A stretch of DNA of 8,285 nucleotides from CAZRIP01 sp964600165 (GTDB lineage Bacteria; Elusimicrobiota; Elusimicrobia; UBA1565; UBA9628), in assembly GCA_964600165.1 (NCBI GenBank), contig CAZRIP010000137.1, positions 1 to 8,285 of the forward strand, written 5' to 3'. The first letter of the stretch is position 1; every line of letters starts with the position of its first letter. Made by a program: the position numbers and the translations under genes. Positions 6,739-8,285 of the stretch are shown here, one piece after another. The notes under the pieces were generated by a model that saw nothing but the letters and a program-made list of their open reading frames with translations, did no database searches and was not told the DNA's origin.

Positions 6739-7240
6739 GGACCTCCAGCGCGCCGAGGCGCGAAAGCTCGCGGCGCGCGTCCTCGCCCTCGGCGTAGAGA
6801 AAGAAGCGGTCGCGCGAGGCGCGGTCGAACTCCGGCAGCGCGAAGAGGCGGTGATGCGGCTGAGGCAGCCCGCATTGCCACAGCACGCCGATGAAGGCGG
6901 TCAGCGCGGCGAAGAGGACCGTCAGCTCGAAGCACGGCACGACGAACGCGGGCCAGCTGTCGAGCGGCCGGCCGCCGACGTCGATCGGATAGCTGACGAC
7001 GCTGATGTACCATTGCATGAGATAGCCGCCGAGGCCGCCGCAAATACCGCCGAGCAAGATCGCGAGCGGCAGGCGGCTGGGCGGCACGCCGAGCTCGTCC
7101 ATCAGCTCGTCGTCCGGGAACGGCGAATACGCGTCGAGGTTGGAAAGTCCCGCCTCGCGGGCGCGCCGGGCCGCCTTTCGCAGGGCGTCGAGAGACTCGA
7201 ACTCCGCCGCGGCCGCGGGAGCGGCTTCCTCACCCTCCAC
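6722..7240 (-). CDS. actD: ACIII membrane subunit ActD (DUF3341 family)
   Basis: A 172-residue subunit of Alternative Complex III without cofactors. The N-terminal soluble part (about 1-55) has the family pattern EFESLDALRKAARRAREAG followed by LDAYSPFPDDEL (35-46). Two membrane helices follow: 57-80, with the Gly-rich LLGGICGGLGGYLMQW, and about 98-121, with FELTVLFAALTAF. Between them is the very conserved loop YPIDVGGRPLDSWPAF (84-99). The C-terminal part contains HHRLFALPEFDRASRDRFFL, also characteristic. The start is a GTG at 7240, overlapping the end of actC by 11 bases; only a weak AGAGG-like site lies upstream, so translational coupling to actC is likely. ActD bridges the membrane and periplasmic parts of the complex in known structures. 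Confidence 0.95.
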   Translation of the reverse strand: MEGEEAAPAAAAEFESLDALRKAARRAREAGLSNLDAYSPFPDDELMDELGVPPSRLPLAILLGGICGGLGGYLMQWYISVVSYPIDVGGRPLDSWPAFVVPCFELTVLFAALTAFIGVLWQCGLPQPHHRLFALPEFDRASRDRFFLYAEGEDARRELSRLGALEVHDVPS

Positions 7241-8285
7241 GCAGCGCCTCTTGATGCTCCTCGCGCATCTCGGCCATCGAGATCATCGGGAGGTATCGGA
7301 TGAAGAGCAGGAAGCAGAAGACGAAGAAGCCGATCGTGCCGAAGAAGACGGCGAAGTCCCAAACCGTCGGCCAATACATCCCCCACGCCGACGGCATGTA
7401 GTCGCGGTGAAGGCTCTGAACCACGATCACGAAGCGCTCGAACCACATGCCGGTATTGAGGCCGAACGCGACGAGCCAAAGGATCCACGGCGTCGCGCGC
7501 ACTTTCTTGATCCAAAGCGTCTGATTGAGGCAGACGTTGAGCGCGATCAGCGTCCAATACGCCCAGCCGTACGGCCCGAAAGCGCGGTCGAGCTGGACGT
7601 AGCGCTCGTAGAGGTTGTTCGTGTACCAGGCGTTGAACGCCTCCATGAGATACCCGTAGTCGACGATGAGGCCGGTGGCGAGCATGACCTTCGCCATGCA
7701 GTCGAGGTGCCATTGCGTGACGTAGTCCTTGAGGCCGTAAAAAGTGCGCAGCGGGATCGCGAGATCGATGACCATCGCGAAGCCGGAGAAGATCGCGCCC
7801 GCGACGAAGTAAGGCGGGAAGATCGTCGAGTGCCAGCCCGGCAGGATCGCGACGGCGAAATCGAGGCTCACCACCGTGTGCACGCTCACGACGAGCGGCG
7901 CCGCCAGCCCCGCGAGGATCAAATAGGCGACGCGGTAGTGCCGCCAGTGACGGGCCGAGCCGCGCCAGCCCAGGGCGAGGATGCCGTAGACGATCTTCGA
8001 CGCTCTCCGGCGTGAGAGGTCGCGGATGCTCGCCAGATCGGGGATGAGCCCCAGGTACCAGAACAAGAGCGAAACGGTGAAATAAGTCGAGACGGCGAAG
8101 AAGTCCCAAACGAGCGGGCTGCGGAACTGCGGCCAGACGTGGGTCACCGCGGGATACGGGAAGAGCCAATAAAAGAGCCAAGGCCGGCCCAAATGCAGCA
8201 GCGGGAACATGCCGGCGCAGGCGACGGCGAAGAGCGTCATCTCCTCGGCGAAGCGGTTGATCGAGGTCCGCCACTGCTGATGCAG
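7230..8285 (-). CDS. actC: ACIII quinol-binding membrane subunit ActC (NrfD family), N-terminus beyond window
   Basis: The C-terminal 351 residues and stop of the polytopic subunit that holds the quinol-oxidising site of Alternative Complex III. The frame is open to the window edge: sequence before the first internal ATG (8240) reads QQWRTSINRFAEE, typical of ActC, so the true start is upstream and roughly the first 100 or more residues and two helices are missing. About seven or eight helices are visible. Family landmarks are LLHLGRPW (His at visible residue 31), SPLVWDFFAVSTYF (Asp at visible residue 61), VSVHTVVSLDFAVA, GWHSTIFPPYFVAGAIFSG, and the C-terminal PMISMAEMRE. The conserved His and Asp correspond to residues that published ACIII structures place near the quinol pocket and proton route; that mapping is from memory. 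The cut end implies that actA (pentahaem cytochrome c) and actB (molybdopterin-like/Fe-S subunit) lie just upstream. The stop overlaps the actD start by 11 bases. Confidence 0.95.
   Translation of the reverse strand: MHQQWRTSINRFAEEMTLFAVACAGMFPLLHLGRPWLFYWLFPYPAVTHVWPQFRSPLVWDFFAVSTYFTVSLLFWYLGLIPDLASIRDLSRRRASKIVYGILALGWRGSARHWRHYRVAYLILAGLAAPLVVSVHTVVSLDFAVAILPGWHSTIFPPYFVAGAIFSGFAMVIDLAIPLRTFYGLKDYVTQWHLDCMAKVMLATGLIVDYGYLMEAFNAWYTNNLYERYVQLDRAFGPYGWAYWTLIALNVCLNQTLWIKKVRATPWILWLVAFGLNTGMWFERFVIVVQSLHRDYMPSAWGMYWPTVWDFAVFFGTIGFFVFCFLLFIRYLPMISMAEMREEHQEALRGG

Noticed and set aside
7140..8015. Long plus-strand open frame opposite actC and actD
   Set aside because: Low-complexity Arg/Glu/His-rich translation; the minus strand encodes clear ActC and ActD sequence.
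7230..8240. Taking the ATG at 8240 as the actC start
   Set aside because: The 15 codons before it continue typical ActC sequence (QQWRTSINRFAEE) to the window edge, so this Met is internal.

Overview
The window carries one long gene cluster on the minus strand, read from about 8285 down to 679, followed by a separate minus-strand gene that runs off the left edge. The cluster encodes the downstream part of Alternative Complex III (ACIII, a quinol:cytochrome c/oxidase oxidoreductase unrelated to the bc1 complex) and a complete caa3-type haem-copper cytochrome c oxidase. In transcription order it reads actC (5' end cut off at the window edge), actD, actE, actF, a small membrane protein of unknown function, a SCO copper chaperone, coxB (CuA domain fused to cytochrome c), coxA, coxC and coxD. 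The partial gene at 1-597 encodes an unrecognised exported protein.

The sequence is strongly GC-rich and uses GTG starts often (actD, coxB, coxA, coxD). ACIII followed by an A2-type caa3 oxidase (YSHPxVY motif in CoxA) is known from Rhodothermus marinus. Similar loci occur in many Acidobacteria, Bacteroidota, Planctomycetes, Verrucomicrobia, Gemmatimonadetes and deltaproteobacterial lineages. An aerobic, probably Gram-negative bacterium of such a lineage is a reasonable inference. I cannot fix the phylum from the sequence.

The genes form one respiratory module. ACIII (ActA-ActF; actA and actB would be expected just beyond position 8285) oxidises membrane quinol and passes electrons through its haem c subunits, including ActE. 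They then go to the cytochrome c domain and CuA centre of CoxB, and on to haem a and the haem a3-CuB site in CoxA, where O2 is reduced to water and protons are pumped. CoxC and CoxD are oxidase subunits without redox cofactors, and the SCO protein delivers copper to CuA. Every neighbouring pair from actC to coxD overlaps by 4-17 bases, so the cluster has no internal non-coding gap and is very probably one translationally coupled transcript.

The only intergenic stretch is 598-678 (81 bases). It holds a plausible sigma70-type promoter and a good Shine-Dalgarno site for the leftmost gene, and no recognisable terminator. I saw no RNA genes, CRISPR arrays, insertion sequences or obvious repeats. 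The module is of known type. The points worth a second look are the unnamed small membrane protein between actF and sco, an ActF that seems to lack its first membrane helix, the CuA-site glutamine, the unbroken chain of overlaps, and the uncharacterised exported protein downstream.
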